Source of the DNA: Geosiphon pyriformis
Lineage: Eukaryota > Glomeromycota > Glomeromycetes > Archaeosporales > Geosiphonaceae
Assembly (NCBI GenBank): GCA_016748015.1
Contig: JAAOMT010000210.1
Location: 15,040 to 27,678, forward strand
DNA length: 12,639 nucleotides
Direction: 5' to 3'
The number at the start of each line of letters is the position of its first letter. Within the stretch, counting starts at the first letter, position 1. The position numbers and the translations under genes were made by a program. Below the pieces are notes generated by a model that worked only from the letters and a program-made list of their open reading frames with translations, was not told the DNA's origin and did no database searches. Below, piece after piece: positions 9,763 through 12,639 of this stretch.

Positions 9763-10135
9763 GAGGCTTAGCCTCGTTGCTCCGCAACCCCGAAATCTCT
9801 CACGATTCTTGCTCTAACACGCGTGTCCATAGAGTAAAATCCATGGTTCGTAGTTACGCGCGTCTGATCGCATATATTCTATAAACGATAATTGCCTCGA
9901 CTAAAGTCGAGTTTTTCGCACGTGTTATATATGCTAATTTATCCGCTTCACGGAATCGGAGATAAGTCAGCGACTCGCGAAACCTTTGATTTCCTCTCCT
10001 TATACCAATTTATTTTTGTATATGTCCCTTCGAGTAAATAAAATACTGCTAAACCCGAGTTTCTGTGAAACAGATCTCATGTGCTACAGATATTGTGAAT
10101 AGTGCCGATCCGGACTTGCCAATCATAAGCTAGCT
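9763..10135. repeat. Cluster of short GC-rich palindromes and hairpins
   Basis: This gene-free stretch holds many short perfect stems: GAGGCTTAGCCTC (9763-9775) directly followed by GTTGCTCCGCAAC (9776-9788), ACACGCGTGT (9817-9826), ACGCGCGT (9856-9863), CTCGACTAAAGTCGAG (9896-9911), TCCG/CGGA (9942-9954), TCGCGA (9975-9980), GTTTCTGTGAAAC (10059-10071) and AGCTAGCT (10128-10135). The first two are adjacent and resemble the double-hairpin elements known from some fungal mitochondrial genomes. No frame is open across the region. An RNA gene, a mobile palindromic element or an organelle-derived insertion are all possible. Confidence 0.65.
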
Positions 10136-10194
10136 AGTAGACCCTGCTGATTGTTTTATGTTTATTCATCGTATTCAACAAAATTTTTGACTTT

Positions 10195-11542
10195 ATGAGA
10201 GATGAACCAGTGAAGCATATCACAGCAGGGTCAGTAATTTATATAGGCGCAGAAGACGATCAAACAATATCAAAAGATGAACTCTTAAAGCTGACAATTG
10301 ATGCAATTCGGTCCATGAAAAACATTGCTGGTGAAGATTCTGAACGCTTTAGAAAGATTTCTAATATTCCTTTAGAGGTTAGTTATTCTCTTTTTTAGAC
10401 ATTTTTTTATACATTATGATGACAACGCAGATATCACTTGACAAAGTCAAAATAAATACCCGAGCCTACAAGTACACAAGTTACGACTTTCGAACGTAGT
10501 GAAAGGTGTTTCGACTCCGTGGAGTAATATTTAGATAAGTTAGAGTCCTTGTGGCGGCCGAACAAGGATGACAACTTTAGGATATTTCTGATTGCGCGCG
10601 CAAATGGAGGGAGATAATATATACATTATCAAGTTATACTAACATAATATTATTCTGTGTCAGTTCGAATGTGCCTATGAAACCATCTGTAGTCTACGTG
10701 ATATCAAGGCGTTGAAGATGGTATGACGGATTACTTTTTGTAACAATAATATCTATGAATTTAAACTAATATGTATATGTGTAGAAAGAGTGAACAAGTT
10801 CTTCTTGATGATGATAGGATAAAGAAAAATATAAGATATTTACAAGGGAGACTTTTGAGCGATTCTTCTTCCCTTTCTGTGGAACTCTATGAAAGTATGA
10901 AAAATATTCCTATTAGAAATCTAACCTGGAAAGATCCTCTAGCTAGTCGAGTCATAAGTGATGATTCCATCATTGTAGGAAAGTTGTCACCTAAACAGCA
11001 TCAAAAGTTTATGGTAAGAATAACTTCGTTTTTCTTTGTTGTAATTAAAATTTTAATTAAATTGATGCTTCAACAGAAACGAGCACGTAATATGGTCGTC
11101 ACACTCCCAAACTCGATCCAAGATAAATGCCATAGCAGGTAAAGTCTTGGTACTGTAAGATTATTTCAGAACTTTTCATTGTTTGCCGATTTAATAACAA
11201 GTTATGATATTATAGGGACCGAGATCCAGTTGAATGTACTCATTAAGGACAATCTCGATATACACCGATATTATCATCTGAAAAAAACCCAAATTCCAAT
11301 ACAGTGGTCTGAACAAGCTTTATCGACCTTACCTGAATTTATTGAGCTATTGTTGAATTTACGGGTATTTATTCTAGTACATCAAATTTCATTTATGCGT
11401 ACAACAAAAGTAATTTTATTTTATATAGAATATCCTGGTCATTAATTTATCTCTGTTCATGCAAGTAGTCACAAGTAAAACACATCGTGTTGAAAAAAGT
11501 ACCACCGTATCATCGCCTAGAGAAGATCCAAGAAAACATTAG
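10195..11542 (+). CDS. Unrecognised spliced gene, about 260 residues in six exons
   Basis: Proposed exons are 10195-10377, 10664-10720, 10789-11013, 11084-11138, 11216-11364 and 11429-11542, together 783 bases including the stop TAG at 11540-11542. The last two introns are clean: GTAAAG to TTATAG (11139-11215) and GTATTT to TATATAG (11365-11428), and both keep the frame. Introns 10721-10788 and 11014-11083 have good donors (GTATGA, GTAAGA) but keep the frame only with AAG and GAG acceptors; the stronger TAG (10784) and CAG (11076) would shift it. The first join (10378-10663) is the least certain. Product text includes DDQTISKDELLKLTIDAIRS, LASRVISDDSIIVGKLSPKQ, VIWSSHSQTRSKINAIAG and HRVEKSTTVSSPREDPRKH. 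It is charged and probably helical, with no signal peptide or clear membrane helix. I do not recognise a domain. The true start may lie upstream, since the frame is open from 10141. Confidence 0.5.
10378..10663 (+). other. Proposed first intron with perfect TACTAAC branch site
   Basis: The donor GTTAGT at 10378 follows an open exon. The branch sequence TACTAAC (10637-10643) lies 20 bases before a CAG acceptor ending at 10663, and a 19-codon open exon (FECAYETICSLRDIKALKM) follows in the same phase. At 286 bases it is much longer than the other introns (64-77) because it contains a palindrome-rich block. The alternative is a 53-base intron ending at the CAG of 10430 and a terminal exon with a stop TAG at 10497-10499, which would split this locus into two genes. 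Confidence 0.45.
10514..10603. repeat. Second palindrome cluster, inside the proposed first intron
   Basis: Stems: ACTCCGTGGAGT (10514-10525); TCCTTGT (10546-10552) pairing with ACAAGGA (10562-10568) around a nine-base GC-rich loop that contains CGGCCG; and the perfect 12-mer TTGCGCGCGCAA (10592-10603). The style matches the 9763-10135 cluster, which suggests that the same kind of palindromic insertion happened twice. Confidence 0.6.
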
Positions 11543-11621
11543 GATCTATTAAGCATAGAAAAACCGCGTATTTTTAGAATATAGATAATATAGATGATTG
11601 CCTTGTATTTCTATTTGTAAT

Positions 11622-11627
11622 AATAAA
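11622..11627 (+). terminator. Possible polyadenylation signal
   Basis: AATAAA lies 80 bases after the stop codon of the spliced gene, in AT-rich DNA. It is the first AATAAA after that stop. In such AT-rich sequence the hexamer is common by chance. Confidence 0.3.
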
Positions 11628-11680
11628 GAACTTGGTCATTTTATGTGTAATCGCGTTCGGTTATTTTTTTTCCAGATAAT

Positions 11681-11960
11681 ATGAAGCGCAGTCTGATTTA
11701 TCAGCCATATGATCTAGTGTAAAGTCGTGCAACCCAAAATAGATTTCACAAACATCTCTTATAATTGGAAGCATAATATCAAGCCCTACTCATCCAATTT
11801 AAAAGACGCGTTCTATGAGTCGGAGACTCGCTCCTTATGGAAGGCACGGAGTGACATTGCTCTGCAATCCTCAAGTCTCACCGTGACGGAATCTAACTAT
11901 CAAGCTTTAATGGCTGGTCCCAACCTTTGCAAAGATAAAACGGGTCCTCTTTTGGTCTAG
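11681..11960 (+). pseudogene. Unrecognised plus-strand coding fragment, frame-broken
   Basis: After a pyrimidine tract and CAG (to 11675), an ATG at 11681 gives MKRSLIYQPYDLV and a stop TAA at 11720-11722. One frame over, a further 80 codons are open from 11718, with coding-like text such as FTNISYNWKHNIKPYSSNLK, then RSLWKARSDIALQSSS, then [10 protein letters not shown]. CpG content is normal here. The last part (11893-11960) is antisense to the 3' end of the ATPase, where the plus-strand text probably loses meaning; a junction near 11905 is likely. It may be the remnant of a gene truncated by the arrival of the ATPase segment, or an exon of a gene with unseen introns. No domain is recognised. 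Confidence 0.35.
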
Positions 11961-12558
11961 TCAAATCAATTACAACAAATTGCCGGCCTTGCAAATTTGT
12001 ACAATATAAATCCAGATTCTTTCTTATTAATTTTGTACAGTCGAAAAAACTTTGTGTTACGTAGATTGAACTAATGTTAGAGTGACGTCCTTCAGTGAAG
12101 TAAGGGACAATTTTCTCTTGTATTTTTTTAGGTTCAGTACATAGACCTTCAAATATAACCACTGTCCCTCTTTCGGGAGAAAACTCATCAATTTTTGGTA
12201 TTTTGTCAGGCTTCATTGATCGGAATGTAATATCTTCTCGATATGGCTTTGGACTATTTGAAATTATTCAGTAACAATCTTTCAGGTGTCTATATTTCGG
12301 CTCCTTAAGGTGATGTCCAATCAAAACCAGATCATCATTTTTAATATAGCATGTTTCACCTTTTTTCCCACTAAATATTCGATACATCTTGTTTCCAAGT
12401 AAAAGGCTGATAACTTCATTAGTTTTCCCCGATCTAGTTTGCCCTGAGACCACCATAGTGAACGGCCATTGGCATGTTGAATTTAATCCATTAAACCTCT
12501 CTGAGTGTTTGTATTCATCTACATTCAAAACTATTTTCTCAACTCGATCAAGCTTCAT
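11893..12558 (-). pseudogene. A32-like (virus-type) DNA-packaging ATPase, one in-frame stop
   Basis: Enzymes of this FtsK/HerA-related family pump DNA into capsids in large DNA viruses and polinton-type elements. From an ATG at 12558 the frame has 220 sense codons plus one internal TGA (12268-12270, codon 97) and ends at a TAG (11893-11895). Walker A is GQTRSGKT at residues 39-46 (12421-12444), preceded by WPFTMVVS. A Walker B-like strand TVVIFEG lies at 132-138, with Glu followed by Gly where two acidic residues are usual. ISSIYVTQ at 162-169 fits the glutamine-bearing sensor strand. [11 protein letters not shown] follows at 192-202, closer than I would expect, so an internal deletion of some tens of codons near residue 190 is possible (inference). 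TGA is one transition from CGA. Related sequences are, as I recall, multicopy in arbuscular mycorrhizal fungi. No capsid, polymerase or integrase gene is visible in the window. Confidence 0.75.
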
Positions 12559-12593
12559 TCTAATCAAGATAAGTACTAGATATTAGATCGAAA

Positions 12594-12609
12594 AATAAAG
12601 ATCTTTATT
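12594..12609. repeat. 16-bp perfect palindrome upstream of the ATPase
   Basis: AATAAAGATCTTTATT reads the same on both strands and so carries AATAAA in both directions. It lies 36 bases upstream of the ATPase ATG. It could act as a polyadenylation signal for a gene on either side, or be chance in AT-rich DNA; no promoter could be assigned in 12559-12639. Confidence 0.4.
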
Positions 12610-12639
12610 GCTATATATTTACCGAATTTTTTATTTGCA

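Noticed and set aside
10431-10499. Alternative terminal exon reading ISLDKVKINTRAYKYTSYDF
   Set aside because: Possible with a 53-base intron, but it would leave the downstream exon with the perfect branch site (10664-10720) without a partner; kept only as an alternative.
10771-10788. ATG at 10771 as the start of the downstream gene
   Set aside because: These bases look like the end of an intron (CTAAT branch at 10766-10770, then TAG/AAG), so the ATG is probably intronic. It remains possible if exon 10664-10720 is not used.
12389-12586. Plus-strand ORF of 65 codons
   Set aside because: It is antisense to the Walker A part of the packaging ATPase.
9281-12639. A complete polinton or integrated virus spanning the right part of the window
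   Set aside because: Only the packaging ATPase is recognisable; I see no terminal inverted repeats, capsid, protease, polymerase B or integrase, and the window ends just upstream of the ATPase.
1-12639. tRNA, rRNA or CRISPR features
   Set aside because: No cloverleaf with conserved arms, no rRNA-like text and no regularly spaced identical repeats were seen on either strand.

Overview
The window looks like nuclear DNA of an arbuscular mycorrhizal fungus (Glomeromycotina, possibly the Gigaspora group). The LINE ORF1/ORF2 proteins, the Fe(II) dioxygenase fragment and the packaging-type ATPase all resemble families I associate with that lineage, and the four best-supported introns of the one spliced gene are short (64-77 bases). 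This assignment rests on recalled family resemblance and was not searched.

Bases 1-744 are AT-rich with no gene. Bases 760-8045 are one essentially full-length but dead non-LTR retrotransposon (LINE) on the minus strand. It is bounded by identical 15-bp target-site duplications (745-759 and 8046-8060) and keeps its poly(A) tail as a T-run on the left. Its ORF1 (RRM and CCHC knuckle) and ORF2 (endonuclease, reverse transcriptase, RNase H) read almost end to end in translation but are full of stops and frame breaks. Eight of the catalytic acidic residues I could place have become Asn or Lys. A roughly 900-bp younger segment (5923-6822) is inserted in ORF1; it has a possible decayed 9-bp duplication, a microsatellite, a minisatellite and a 52-codon ORF. 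Bases 8061-9280 are very AT-rich and empty.

At about 9280 the composition changes abruptly: CpG dinucleotides, almost absent from the LINE, become common. This right-hand part holds a broken 2-oxoglutarate/Fe(II) dioxygenase fragment (9281-9719), two clusters of short GC-rich palindromes (9763-10135 and 10514-10603), and an unrecognised plus-strand spliced gene (about 10195-11542, six proposed exons, 260 residues). It ends with an unexplained plus-strand ORF (11681-11960) whose end overlaps a minus-strand A32-like packaging ATPase (11893-12558). That ATPase has a clean Walker A motif but one in-frame TGA.

The genes do not form an obvious pathway. The best reading is a layered transposon and virus-relic landscape around one possibly live orphan gene. 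The most interesting items are the packaging ATPase relic, the orphan spliced gene, the palindrome clusters and the uniform loss of catalytic acids in the LINE.
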